Assembly (NCBI GenBank): GCA_004194705.1
Contig: SADC01000260.1
Location: forward strand, 1-64,000
Direction of reading: 5' to 3'
DNA from: Ditylenchus dipsaci
Lineage: Eukaryota > Nematoda > Chromadorea > Rhabditida > Anguinidae
DNA length: 64,000 nucleotides
Position 1 is the first letter of the stretch. Every line of letters begins with the position of its first letter. The position numbers and the translations under genes are program-made. The notes beneath the pieces are model-generated. The model was not told where the DNA came from, searched no databases, and saw only the letters and a list, made by a program, of their open reading frames with translations. Below are positions 33,102 through 44,462 of the stretch, piece by piece.

Positions 33102-34702
33102 ATGGCTTTTATAACAATTTCATATTGTCTAGTTGCAATGACAATTCTCGGCTACAATCAAGCAGGTGATTTTTTTGAATGACTTTAATAACAAAAGTGC
33201 GCAAAAATAAACAAAGCTGACGCTAGAAAAACGGCTTTTAACTTCAGTGCGTGCTTGTTCAAAATTTCACGCTGAAGATGATTGTTAAAAAAATTCGGAG
33301 AGAGGAAGGATTCGGACATGTAAAACAGTTCCTGATATTTCCGTTACAAACTTCTCAAAAAACTCTTCACCGTCCAGGAAATCTTAAGTTCTGACGCCGA
33401 ATTCGTGCTCAGCGTAGTCAATTCACTTTAAAGGGCATACCAGCGCGTTACACGGTCAATTTCAAATTTGCAATAGGCGGGGACCAGCCATATTCAAACG
33501 AGAATTATTTTTAAATGCAAATTTGTTATTCTGTGAAGAGCAATAAGTATGTGAAGCACAGTGTTAGTTTGATAACATGGGTGGCCAGTGGTAATGTGCT
33601 GATGTAGTCCAAATGTGGTCGAGTTTGGTTCCAACACGGAGTATAGCTTCTTGTCTAGAATGACAAATTTGCATTTAAAAATAATTCTCGTTTGAAAATG
33701 GCTGGTCCCCGCCTTTTGCGAATTTGAAATTGCCCGTGTAACGCGCCGGTATGCCCCTTTAAAGGCAGTTTTTGAAATTGAAGTAGCCGTCAAATTCTAA
33801 ATTCCGCTCAAGACGATAAACATTCAAATAAAGTCAACCCTCGATATAACGGCCTCCATCTCAAGTTCGTTCCTGCCCAGGGTCCGACACTTTTTTACCC
33901 GGATTTTGAATAGTTTCGCGAGTTGTCTTAGGCTAGTCCAGTACTAAATATCGTAAGGATTTTGATTTTGCAAATGGTTTTTCAAATAAAAATTTTTGTT
34001 GCCAAAAATATCTGCGGTAACATAACAGCCATCTAATTTCAAACTTATTCAAAATGATATCGAGTACCCGCGGGTCTTCTAGGCGAAATTATTTTTTATT
34101 TAAAAATGATCGGCAAAATCGAAATCCTCTCGATATTCAAGACTGGACTAGCCAAAGACAGCTCGCAAACAATTCAAAAATCAGGGCAAAAAAGGGTCGG
34201 ACCCTAAATCTTACAAGTCCTTCAAGGTTTGATGAAATTACAAACATTAGAGTTACACAAGGCGCAGTATCCGAAGAAAACAGGCTAGAGATCCTAGCTG
34301 TGAGCCATTGAAAAGCTCGTATAATGTGCGACAAAACTATTACAAAAATAAGTAGTTTCAGGGTTAGCAGTAATAAATTCTTGATTTTTCAGTGTCATCA
34401 TCGGTTCGATGTGACAGTGATTCTGTTCACGGAACTGTTGAATTTTATGTTAAAGATTATACAAGTCCTTCAAAATATAATGAAATTGTAAAAATTCAAG
34501 TTACACGAGGCACAGTATCCGAAGAAAACAGGCTAGAGATTCTGAGAGCTTTTATAAGATGGGCCAAGATCAGAGACGTAAAAAATTAGCTGTGATAAGT
34601 CAGCTTGAAAAACTGTCCGAAAAGGCTGGATTTATTAATGGAGAAAAGTATTTAGTTAAGTTTCTTAAAAACTTTAAAACAAATGATGAATTCTTGAATT
34701 AG
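33102..34702 (+). CDS. Small secreted protein family, member A
   Basis: Exon 1 (33102-33165) encodes MAFITISYCLVAMTILGYNQ plus A, a signal peptide, with donor CAG|GTGATT. Exon 2 (34393-34702, after TTTTTCAG) joins in phase and reads VSSSVRCDSDSVHGTVEFYV, KDYTSPSKYNEIVKIQVTRG, TVSEENRLEILRAFIRWAKI and then, with one extra base in the A run at about 34582, LAVISQLEKLSEKAGFINGE, KYLVKFLKNFKTNDEFLN and a stop. The product would be about 124 residues with mainly helical C-terminal half. No known family recognised; it resembles the 35.65 kb and 10.4 kb copies. The 1.2 kb intron contains a foldback MITE and a damaged copy of exon 2. Confidence 0.6.
33423..33770. mobile_element. TTAA-flanked foldback MITE
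   Basis: TTTAAAGGGCATACCAGCGC at the left and CGCCGGTATGCCCCTTTAAA at the right are inverted, and the arms continue for about 100 bp (AAACGAGAATTATTTTTAAA and its inverse). TTAA at both ends suggests piggyBac-type integration. The tail sequence is shared with the SINE-like units at 4.9, 48.7 and 52.9 kb. Confidence 0.75.
33830..33905. repeat. Pogo/Tigger-like terminal sequence
   Basis: AAGTCAACCCTCGATATAAC, continuing GGCC...TTCGTTCCTG, has the form of a pogo/Tigger terminal repeat. No matching opposite end was found nearby, so it is a solitary remnant. Confidence 0.4.
34030..34315 (+). pseudogene. Partial copy of secreted-family exon 2
   Basis: LTSPSRFDEITNIRVTQGAV followed by SEENRLEIL (about 34205-34295) is a close copy, also at DNA level, of the middle of exon 2 of the gene that contains it (34.46-34.54 kb). 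It lacks a signal exon, its upstream part reads as an unrelated basic sequence, and it stops soon after EIL. It is best read as a truncated local duplication lying in the intron. Confidence 0.55.
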
Positions 34703-35640
34703 ACTGATAATAATAACTCTTTTTCGGTAAAGTCACATTCCATTTTGCGACATTTATTTCGCAATATTTCATTCATTTTACCTAACTTTTTTCAGAAATT
34801 TTGGAAAAAAATTCACCATCTGATAGCTAAGATTGCAGGCTATGAAATGGTCTTTTTCGAGCCGGTATGGAAAAAATTTTGGCCTATGGTCTGGCTTTTA
34901 GGTGAAAAGCTTGGTTCAGTGGTGGCGTCATTTATAAAAAGGTGTTTTTTGACCAAAAAGTCAGCACATAGGCCAACATTTATTCAAAACGCGGCTAAAA
35001 AAATACCATTTTGTTGCCTGCGATCTTAGCTTTTAAAGGAGGGAAAAAGCTACTTAGGTTTTAAAAAAGTGGCCTCCATGGCGCAGTGCGTAAGCGTTTG
35101 CGTTTTTCGGCCCACAATGGTGCTGCAGGTGGTGACAGGCTATTTATTTTGGCTTGTTTGACCAGTTCTAAGGATAATTTGGGTATCTGTTTCCGAATCT
35201 GGCGTCAAAAAGTCCAATCATCTCTAAAATTACTCAAACAAGCCAAAATAAATAGCATGTCACCACGACAGTAGCCCAAGTGCCTGCCCCCCCCCCCCCC
35301 CCCTCCAAAGAGTGTTTTCTCTAACCAGACTTTTTTCATCTGAGCCTAAGCGTAAGGCCTAAAGCCTAACCTAAGCCTAAGTACTGCTACGCATCGCAAA
35401 AAAGAAAACTTTAAAAAAATTTGGTACTTTTTATATTTTTTTGTAGCATTTTAAAATAAAATTTCTGACCTTTTGATAAAATATGCAAATAAAAGTAAAT
35501 AAAATACGAAAAAGTGACAAATGAGAAACTCCATAAAAATCAGCTTGGGAACAAAGGCAAATTTTTGTAATCGAGTGGATGGCGTACAGTGTAGTTTAGC
35601 CAAAAATTAACAAACAAGTCTTTTAGAAAAACAATAAATA
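34703..35640. other. No gene; repeat remnants and long poly-C
   Basis: 35063-35280 contains a hairpin (GACAGGCTATTTATTTTGGC near 35136 against GCCAAAATAAATAGCATGTC near 35242) with a tRNA box A-like ATGGCGCAGTGCGTAAGCG, then a run of about 17 C and a patch of CCTAAGCC hexamers (35342-35382). 34745-35029 is open on the plus strand but unrecognisable. Confidence 0.5.
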
Positions 35641-35649
35641 TGTTTTTAG

Positions 35650-35930
35650 GAATTCCTAAAGTACATCACAATGGTGATCAATTTGAATCTGACAACGGAG
35701 GCATTTTAAAATATTCACACTACACAAGCAAACAACTAATAATATCTGCATTGAGCGGATCAGAAGAAATGCAAAAGGCTCTTTTAGGAGCTTTTATAGA
35801 CTGGGCTGATAAAAACAACTATTCAACAATTTACGTGTACTTCCCAAGTCACACATTTGGAGATTTTAATTTTTCGAAACTTCCGGACAACGTCTATCGA
35901 AAAGTTTTGAAAAATATTTCCTGCGTTTGA
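35650..35930 (+). CDS. Small secreted protein family, member C (domain exon)
   Basis: After an acceptor (TTTTTAG at 35643-35649) the exon reads GILKYSHYTSKQLIISALSG, SEEMQKALLGAFIDWADKNN, YSTIYVYFPSHTFGDFNFSK and LPDNVYRKVLKNISCV before a stop. YTSK, SEE..., L.AFI.WA and the YxKxLKN ending line up with exon 2 of the gene at 33.1-34.7 kb. I did not find its signal-peptide exon, so it may be incomplete or may be spliced to the upstream signal exon at 33.1 kb as an alternative last exon. Confidence 0.5.
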
Positions 35931-36439
35931 AGAAATTATTTGAAAAAATGACATTGAAAAATTTCGGGATTTCAAAATGAACTAAATTTCTCACATATGA
36001 ATGCCTTTAGTTCTAAGAATGGATGATAGTAGAACATAGACCAACTTTTCGTCTGTCAATTTTATGCCAATGTCTTATTGTTCAACATTTATCGCTCATG
36101 TGTCACCAAGTCCACGTCGTGGCTCATCTTTCGTGGTTTAAATCTTCATATTTTAATCAGGCTGCATGTATTTTATGTGTCACTGCTTTTTACTCAAATC
36201 TTTTATTTATCTCTTCCGTATCCACACAATAAATCAATCAAACTTTATATTATACCTCACAACAAGAAGCAAAACGAAACAAAGTTGGTATGGCCACAGA
36301 AAAAAACGTTTTTTTTTAAATGCTTCAACGCTAAGCAAAACCAAAAATTTTATAAATTTTTTCCATAAAATGAATTTTTCACGCAAAAAAGCAAAATATT
36401 TAGAGAAATCAACACTTTGGCTCTAGATGTGTTCGAGGG

Positions 36440-36800
36440 TATACTCAAAAATATATGCCTTGGTCCCTCCTGTTGTTCTTTTGGTAAAAAAACTTTGAAA
36501 GAGTGCTTGGTCCCCCTGTTGTTTTAACTTAAGATATTTTTCAGACATAGGCAAGAAAAGGCCAGCTTATGTTAGGACAGACTCAAACATGCTTTTCAGA
36601 GCTCAAAAAGTAAGAAAACATGTTTGAGTTTGTCCTAAAATAAGTTGGCCTACTCTTGCCTAAGCCTATATTTTTTGTAGACAATTCACACCCAAAAATT
36701 TTTTTTGTTTAACAATGATCAAAAGTGTTTATAAATAATTTTTTGAGACTGGAAGGAAAACACTTTCACAAAAAAGTCAACAGGGGGAAGGCAAAGGAAT
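36440..36800. mobile_element. Hairpin MITE with TTAGGC-like hexamers, copy 5
   Basis: TGCCTTGGTCCCTCCTGTTG (36458) opens the element; a second GGTCCCCCTGTTGTTTTAAC follows. The core GACATAGGCAAGAAAAGGCC / GGCCTACTCTTGCCTAAGCC (36543 and 36649) is inverted around AAACATG...CATGTTT. The right end (GTCAACAGGGGGAAGGCAAA, about 36777) is diverged. Confidence 0.7.
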
Positions 36801-36889
36801 ATTTTATTGGGTAAAAACAAAACAAAAAAATAGACTCCTTGGAATCTCAACTTACACGTATAAAAAGGTTTGCAAATGAAGTGCTTCTA

Positions 36890-37604
36890 ACTGGCATAAA
36901 AAGGTTACGGGACAAACTTTGAGCTAATTGTTCGGAACAGTATTTATATCCATATTAACATCCAATACACTATGACGTAGCAATCTTTTTCTATTAGATA
37001 GATGGTTTGCTTTTTACTCTACTCAATGAAATGACTTTAATTATCGGCAATACACTTGCGCAGTCGTTTTGGAAAGTCATCGATAGCATTCTGGATGGCC
37101 TTATGATCATTGCAGTAATAAATTTTGTTTGCAAAAAATTGGATGTTTTTTCTGTGGTGGCTATATCTTCGCCCACTTCTTGCTCTGTCGTCGTTGCCGT
37201 GAGTCTCATTGAACTGTTTGATGGCACTTGAGACAGTCTGCCCTGGGACACCCAAGAAGGTCACCATTTCTGGTTGTTTGTGGCTTTGCTGGAACAGGTG
37301 AATAATAGCAGGTCGTAAATCTTTCGACATGCTGAAAACAAGCTAGATTATGCTCATCAACATAAATGGATTATGAAAAAAGCAGCAGTTGAAAACAAAA
37401 AAATAAGAAGTGAACAGAAATGATTATTCACTCACTTTCTTCTTTGCTTTGCCTTTCATCATAACCTCTGACACAAAAAAAGCAAAGCCTATCTCTGATA
37501 GAGAAAAAAAGCTATGTAATAGTGTATTTGAATGTTAATTTAGAAATAAATATTGTTCCAAACAATCAGCTCAAAGTTTGCCCCAGAAGTTTTTTCACAC
37601 CAGT
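36890..37604 (-). mobile_element. Internally deleted Tc1/mariner element 2
   Basis: TA flanks both ends (36888-36889, 37605-37606). Inverted ends of about 90 bp: ACTGGCATAAAAAGGTTACG with GGACAAACTTTGAGCTAATT at the left, and AATCAGCTCAAAGTTTGCCC ... TCACACCAGT at the right. Minus-strand coding (37330-37037) starts MSKDLRPAIIHLFQQSHKQP and GVPGQTVSSAIKQFNETHGN (helix-turn-helix), then DDRARSGRR, and jumps to the extreme C-terminus DFPKRLRKCIADN followed by SHF. The DDE catalytic core is deleted. It is a different lineage from element 1. Confidence 0.85.
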
Positions 37605-37744
37605 TATGAGTCTTCGAAAGGAGTTCATAGCTCACGGCTCATGCCTCGCAAAATACATGATCGTGAATTATATCTTATGAATCAGATTTCATGCATTAAG
37701 TTCCATATCTCTTAGCTCATATTATATACCGGCCTTATCCCTTA

Positions 37745-37985
37745 ATAGGTAGAGAATTTTTAGCTTAGTCCCCCGGCTATGTTGTTGTTTTTTTCTTAAT
37801 TTTTGCACAAAATTTAGCGAAATCGATTCAAAATCGATGACTTCTTTCATTTTAACACACTGTTTACGGAGAAATTTTGCTTTTTCTGAATAATGTATTT
37901 CTAACATTTACGTGAAAAAAAGTATTGTGCAAAAATTCAGAAAAAAGCAACAGGGAGGACCAAGCTCAGAAATTGGTACCTATTG
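37745..37985. mobile_element. Hairpin MITE related to the 23.8 kb copy
   Basis: TAGCTTAGTCCCCCGGCTAT and ATGTTGTTGTTTTTTTCTTA (about 37762-37800) are inverted against AAAAAAGCAACAGGGAGGAC and CAAGCTCAGAAATTGGTACC (about 37940-37981). Terminal GGTACC-like flanks are inverted too. Confidence 0.65.
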
Positions 37986-38159
37986 AGGATATGGCCCATG
38001 TACCTTATGTATCGCTGCTTGTGTGTCATAGTTTTGGTCGCACTATAGAATCCCCCCCTTGGGGTTGGGTGGAGAATATAATTTCATTTGATTCTGAGAG
38101 AAATTTTTTCTCGAACCACAGGGGGGTATCATGGTTTTTAGTCAAAATTTCGACCCTAC

Positions 38160-38800
38160 TTGGATATACCCGCCCCCAAATCAACTTTTTTAAAGTGTTT
38201 CCAAACACCCTATATCGACCTGAAATGGCCTCAGGAGTTCAAAAAAGGCATTATTTTTGAGTTCTGGTCAATAAAAAATTGAGTTTTGGACACTTTTAGA
38301 TTTTGACTTTTTACCTGTTTTATCATGTTTTGGTCATTGGAGCTGGGCAAAAATAGTCTCTAAACGCATTTTTGATCAAGAGTTTTGCTCAGAATTATGT
38401 CTAAGGTAAGTGAGTGCGCGCATCTCTAACCTACCAAGCCCCCTGCGCCACCGAAGGGGTCAAGGGGGCTTGGTTGGAATAAGAGCTGTATTGGGAGGGT
38501 AAGGGGATAAAAGGGGGCTACTTTCATGGCAGAACGTTAGAAATTTAAATGTTGTATTCTTCGACTGCCTCACCATGTTTTTCAACTGGGCCGTGGCGAA
38601 AAGAGACTCTATATGCATTTTATGGTCAAGAGTACTTCTCGGAATCATGTCTAAACTCTCAAGCCCCCTGCGACCCTTTCGGGGCTTAGGGGCTTGGAGT
38701 TGAGATGCGCACACCCACATACCTTGGACATAAATTACTCGAAAGTGACTCTGGATGCATGAAAAAGCATGCATACCGTATAACCTCTAATAGACGGGCA
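38160..38800. mobile_element. CTGCGCC palindromic MITEs, two fused part-copies
   Basis: 38170-38460 resembles the left half of the 4.0 kb element (AAATCAACTTTTTTAAAGTG, CACCCTATATCGACCTGAAA, AAAAATTGAGTTTTGGACAC, TCTAACCTACCAAGCCCCCT). 38555-38790 is a second piece (TGCATTTTATGGTCAAGAGT, TCAAGCCCCCTGCGACCC, GGGGCTTGGAGTTGAGATGC) running into an ATACCGTATAACCTCTAATA motif of another MITE. Rearranged nested copies. Confidence 0.65.
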
Positions 38801-39853
38801 TGCCCTTCTATTTTTCAACCCCTAAAAAATCGAAAAAAAATATTTTGATTTTGAGATTTTTGGGTACTCAAAAAATCTAAAAAGCGGAATCAACTAAGAT
38901 CGAGCCCTCTCTAGACCCAATACCAATATTTCAAAGATGTGGACTCCAATATATTGCCCAATACCAATATTTTTTCCAAAGTCTATTTTTTCACCAAAAT
39001 ATTGAAAAAAGTCCCTAATTCAGTCTAATCTCGATTAGTAACACACTGGAACTGATTTTTTGGCATGAAGAAACGAAAATTGATCTATTTCGGTTTTTAT
39101 TAGGTTATTAGTTGAAATGTGCTCGGAAATCGAATAATCGAGCAATTTCAAAACTCAAGTTTGTACGAATTAAATTTCGGATTTCCCCATGGGGACTTAA
39201 TACAGTAATAAGGTAATTAACATTAGGCGAACTGATTTTTGGACGAAAAATTAATGTCATTGCACCAGCTGTCGAATGTGGGAGAAATCATTTAAAATAA
39301 ATCTTGTTATGGTGTTGCACAACTGTGGAAAAGAAAACTCGATTTTGTTAAAAAATCACTTCTGGGTCAGAACTTCTGACATTAGTTGTTTTTAATCACC
39401 AAAAAGTTTTGAGTATAGGAAAGCATTTTCGTTAAAGGGGTGTGTACTTCAGGTCCGGAATATTCAAAAATTTGTCTTGAGCGGAAGCCGGTAAAAACAT
39501 ATTTCTTATGAAATTTATCTCTGTACGAGAATACTGCTCCAGCATCGACCCTTCTAGACAGAGCTCCGTGTTCCCTATTTCTCTCAATCCTGGTAGAATA
39601 TGCTTTAGCAAAAACTGGCCCTAGAGTTGCAAGTGCAATTCTCAAATCATCAAGCGTCCATCTTTACCTATCTGGATTATGTTCTTGATTCGAGCGTGGT
39701 TTCCACACTGGATATCATATAATGTGCGGTTAGCAGGCAGAGACTTCTTGGCAGCGACAAGATCTGACTGTTTACCAGTCCAGCTGCAAAACTATTATTA
39801 TTGTTTACGCAACAAGTGCGCGACGAAAGCAAATACATATTTCTTTAAAATAA

Positions 39854-40995
39854 TTACAATACAAAATCATTTAGATCACATTCTTTGAGTTTTTTCCTGA
39901 AAAGCGTTATTTTAGAGGAAGCAACAATTTCAGCTGGAAGAGCATAATAAATTTTAAGTGTCCGAACAAAGAAAGAGTGGAATCGGAAATCTGATTTGGA
40001 AAAGGGTACAATAGCTTTATGTCTTCGAAGTTATAGGATGACTGAAGAGACGGGATATTTAGATTAATATCGATTTTTTCAATAATATTTTGTGATAGAA
40101 AACAAGGTCAGCTTTGAGTCGTCTTTTTTTGAAGAGTTTCCATTTGAATAATTTTAAGAGCTTTTCATAATGAGGTTTGTCAGGATATTTATTCCTAAGT
40201 GATCTGAAGTATATTTGATTAAGGGCAATTTTCTGGATCCGCTCTATTTTCTTAATATCTTTTTTAAATAAGGATATACACCACAGAAGAAGTTTCAATT
40301 ATGGGTCTTACATATGTCATGTATAATTGTACTAGGAACTTGTAATCAGTCGAGCGAACAGCCTTAAAAAGAGTGAATAGCGAGAATAAGTAGATTTTCA
40401 TAGGTTTTCTAAGTGGGCATTCCATTTTAAGTATGGGGTGAGAACTATGCCCAAATCCTTAATTGAATTTTTAACAGAAGCTATTTGATTGGCATTCAGA
40501 TAATATATATGGTGAGGGTTCTTTTTGCCAAGGTGTAAAACTTGGCATTTTTCAGGGGAGATTTTTAGCTCATTTTCACAACACCATTCGAAAAATTCTT
40601 GTATGAAAACTTGCAGGTTTTTGGGATAAGTCTCTCTGTCAAAGCTAACATAAGCTTTCAAATCGTCGCATATAACTTTAGCTGTACTCCTGAGACTTGA
40701 CAAGACGATGAGAACTCAGAAAAATAGAAAATAAAAGAAGAGGCCAATACAGATCCTTGAAGAACACCACTTGTTTGGAGGGTTGGTTGAAAAAACGAAT
40801 CTTGAATTTTTACCATAAAGTACCTTGAAACAAGAAAATTTCTGATCCATTTCAATAATGCTCCATTTACACCAGCTTTTTGCAATTTTCTGAGAAGAAT
40901 AGAGTGTGAGATCGTGTCAAAGGCTTTTGAAATGTCAAAATAACGAACGTCAGTACACTTATTTTCTTCTATTGATTTCGACCAGTCATATTGTC
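39854..40995 (-). pseudogene. Non-LTR retrotransposon (LINE) reverse transcriptase, 5' truncated
   Basis: On the minus strand the C-terminal half of a LINE ORF2 is readable: RYFDISKAFDTISHSILLRK, KLQKAGVNGALLKWIRNFLV, SGVLQGSVLASSFIFYFSEF, then the catalytic region LKLYA and ICDDLKAYVSF (the usual YADD/FADD reads as CDD), KISPEKCQVLHLGKKNPHHI, KDLGIVLTPYLKWNAHLENL, the thumb RIQKIALNQIYFRSLRNKYP and the typical ending FFVRTLKIYYALPAEIVASS plus a stop at 39854. Frame changes near 40690, 40395 and 40060 break it. It starts abruptly near 40995, the usual 5' truncation of LINEs. Jockey/CR1-like in style; inactive. Confidence 0.85.
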
Positions 40996-42204
40996 ACTTC
41001 GGATGGGAAGTTTCTTCATTCAAGTTTCTTCATTTCTTCATTCTAATACCACCGCGCACATAAAAAATGTCGCTTCTGGTTGTAAGAAGTTCCAAAATTT
41101 AAAGCCTCTGAAGCCATGCTGCAGTTGTTTTATTTGCCTTACAAATTTTGAAAATAATTGATGTAGTGATTCGGAAAATTGTGAGACTCTTGATATTTGT
41201 TGATGAAGATGGATTGAAGAAGAAAAACAAATTTGTTTGCATTGGTTTTCCGCTCGAGATAACTTTTAAATATTCCGGACTAAAGTACACGTCCCTTTTA
41301 AGTTTTTTCTTCGAAAAATGACAATTTAAGTGAATCAATGAAATAATAATAAATAAAATTTTTTTTAATGTCATCCATTAGGCCAAAAAAATGAGAAAAT
41401 ATGAGTGAAAATTCGAAATTTCCATTGGAAAAATTTCATTATTTAGCACCAAATATTTTGCCAAACCCAATACCAATATTTTCGATAGTCACCAACCAAT
41501 ATCCCAATACCAATATTAACGCCTTTATTTGACCCAATACCCCAATATCCCAATATTAATATATTGTTTGTTCCCATCTCTACTAAAAACCCATGATAAC
41601 CTCCACCCCCCCCGTGGTTCGAAAAATTTTTTAGAATCAAAAAAACAGCCGCTTTCTGATGAAATCGGGGTCGAGAAACACGAATATGAAGTTATCTTCT
41701 CCATCTGACTATTCTGCGTGGAGGATTTTATACTTGAGCCAAAGTTTTCAGTTTCAAGCTCTTTAGCGGACCACAGGAAACAAAATTTCACTTTTATGAA
41801 ACTCGCAACAGAGAAGACGCTTTCATGAAACGCACCACGGGACACAAACTCAAGTTTTTTTTGACTAGAGAAACCTAAAATCTTGACACCCGATTAGCGT
41901 TCAGCATGCCCGATTTGCATAGAAAACTGCCTTTTAGTCCTTAAAACTTGCCGTCGAATTCCGCGCAAGACAACAGTATTCAAATCTCATATATTTTGAG
42001 ATTTAAATATTTATTATCTTGAGTGGAATTTAAAATAGGTGTTGAAAATCCAGGTTTCTTTAGTGAAATGAATGAATTTTTAATTTTTTTTGAAAGCCTT
42101 GCTAATCACTCTAAAAGCCTATTTTTTCTACCTTAAAGCACTTTCTGGTGCAGTTTTTCTTGGTCTGTCGAATGATATATGGAGAAATGGAAAACTAAAA
42201 AAAA

Positions 42205-42435
42205 ATACATACCGTATTTTCACTTATTCCGCACACGGGGGTGTAATTTTTCAACCTTTTGAAAATCTGAAAAAAATGGAGTCGATCTCAAGATTGGCGA
42301 GGAAATTCCAAAATCGAAAAAGCGGTATCGCTAGAGCTTGTGAGGGCTAAGAAGAAAATTTCTGAAAAAATCACTCTGGTGTGAGATATAGAGCCTCAAA
42401 GTAGAGACGGAGTGGAATTACAGAAAATACGGTAA
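42205..42435. mobile_element. Diverged ACCGTATTTTC palindromic MITE
   Basis: ATACCGTATTTTCACTTATT (42211) and GTGGAATTACAGAAAATACGGTA (ending 42432) are inverted terminal motifs of the family seen complete at 14.46-14.70 kb; the middle does not fold well. Confidence 0.5.
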
Positions 42436-42535
42436 TTGAAACTTGAACAAAACACTGGTTCTTTAAAAAAATTAAGATCTTATCATAGGTATATAAGATA
42501 AGATATCATGCTTATCATGCTTATATGCTTATAAA

Positions 42536-42840
42536 TCAACTTATATTTTCATATTTGCAACTAAATGATGGCACAGCAGAATAAAAAAATTGTTGCGAAT
42601 TATTTGAATAAAGACAATAGGGATTGTTTGCAATCTGTCGATATTCTGGTGTGTTTACAAATCCTGTCGATATGGGAACTTGTCTTGATGTGCCCGAAAA
42701 AACATCCAAATTACCAGTTCTCACTGTGGAACCAAAGAGAGAAGGAGCACCATCAAATGTGTTAGTTGCAGGCTTTGGTGGCATTGCAAAAGACGGAGAA
42801 GCGTAGATTGGATTTATTATGTTTTTTGTGCGTGCGTCAG
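42536..42840 (-). CDS. Orphan terminal exon, unknown protein
   Basis: After an acceptor (TTTACAG) at 42841-42847 the minus strand is open to a stop at 42536: DARTKNIINPIYASPSFAMP, PKPATNTFDGAPSLFGSTVR, TGNLDVFSGTSRQVPISTGF, VNTPEYRQIANNPYCLYSNN and so on, rich in Ser/Pro/Asn. A possible preceding exon at about 42960-42880 (GVKKYVPAYAASPQHKLKQG) lies just upstream, but no clear donor joins them. No family recognised. Confidence 0.4.
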
Positions 42841-43244
42841 CTGTAAATTTGTTGTTTTTAGTAAAAGTGATTTCGTTCGGTTTTCGGTCCCTGTTTTAGC
42901 TTGTGTTGAGGTGAAGCAGCATACGCAGGGACATATTTTTTTACTCCAAAAAACGTATTGAAAAAATATCTAAAAAAGCGTACTTTTTTGTTTGTCTCTC
43001 CCATGCTGATCAAAAAAAACTCAAAATTATATTTAGTCATTTTCTAAAAAAAATTTCATATATTTTTGTTGATGTTATTAATTTTTTTGAAAAAGTTCTA
43101 ACGCTAAAATTCGCACAAAATCCAGGCTAAAGTCTATTTCGAGGACAAAAAAATTCTTGAGAGCTACTTTTATTAAAAGGTTTATGCTGTATTAACAGTT
43201 TGGATGTTGCACTTGAGGGTACTGGAGGGATGTTTGACATAGAT

Positions 43245-43650
43245 TTGCAAAAACTAGTCGAGCACAGCGTTGCTTGAGCATGCCAGATCGGACGATTACG
43301 CCGAATTCCAATGAGCTATAACTTACTATAGCCTTGACTCGATGCGCCTTCTCTAGAACATAAATTTAAATCCAAAATGCAAATAAAAAAACAATTCGAA
43401 AAAATATTTTCCGTATTTTTGGCTGTCCACGCCAATTCAAAAACACGGAATTGCCATTGTCATCAAGGGCGATGGTCCTTTGAACATGAAATTGGCGAGC
43501 CACACCCACACATGCAAAATACTATAGACATATATTAAAATTTAATTACAATAACTACTCGAAAAGTAATCCGTAAAGATTATCGACAAAATTAGTTTAG
43601 TCCCACGCGACTTCAAATTCAGCCAATTGCTGTGCTTATTAAATTACATG
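43245..43650. repeat. Diverged TTAA-type MITE
   Basis: CTAGTCGAGCACAGCGTTGC and TTGAGCATGCCAGATCGGAC (43256-43292), then TTATCGACAAAATTAG, GTCCCACGCGACTTCAAATT, CAATTGCTGTGCTTATTAAA and TACATGGTCCTTCAA. The same blocks appear, in the same relative order, in the MITEs at 50.54-50.89 and 58.86-59.24 kb. Confidence 0.65.
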
Positions 43651-44462
43651 GTCCTTCAAGCTCCAAAATCCGGTAAATTCGAATTAATCAAGCATTGAAA
43701 TTTGTAATTTTGCGATTAACTTACGATAAGTTAATGACGTGAATGTGATAGCAGAACTGCTTAAATTGCTAGATTTTAGCGTGGAAGACAAATATTTCCT
43801 ATTGGCTGTCTTTTTACTATATCCAGATTGTTGTGAGGTTCAGTTGAACAATGATCCAAAGCCAGTCTATTAAAGTCAAATTTGTAAACGTAGCGTTTAC
43901 CATGCACTATAAAATATGATTTAAAAAATTCGAAAATAGCATAGCTAGAACTATTAAACACAGATTGCCTTTTGACATTATATTTTTGTCATAGTAGTAG
44001 CTGAAATTTTTTCTCTTTAATGAATCTAATTGTGTAAATTGCATTAATTACCGCAAAGCTCTGCTGAGTTTGTCTAAACATGTAATATAAAAAAATTTCG
44101 TCGATGCGCGGTCCTTCACCCCCCCCCCCCCCCAAACCGCTACTCAATTAAACCGGCCCCTCCCCCAATAAGTTTTATGTTAGTAATTAGGCTTAGCCCT
44201 TAGGCTTTAGGCTTAGACTTTCGGCCTTAGGCTGAGGGGGAATCAATACTAAGTTAAGCATTTTGCAAAAAAAAATATGGTTTAGGTACCCCTGAAAAAT
44301 ATTTGGGGGAGGGGGAAGTTAAAACCAAGTAGCTTTTTTTAGAAAGGGTGGAGGGTAAGAATGAAAAGCCTTAAAATTTCAGTTCACAATAGGCAAAACA
44401 AACCGTAGTTCATATTCGGTTTGCTAAATAATTTCAAGTATTTTAAGTGTTTAGAGGAAATG

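Noticed and set aside
34745..35029. 94-codon plus-strand open frame
   Set aside because: No acceptor/donor context joins it to the neighbouring secreted-family exons and the sequence resembles no family.
35070..35145. Possible tRNA gene (ATGGCGCAGTGCGTAAGCG)
   Set aside because: Box A-like sequence is present but I could not fold acceptor, anticodon and T arms, and no box B follows at the right distance. Probably a SINE remnant.
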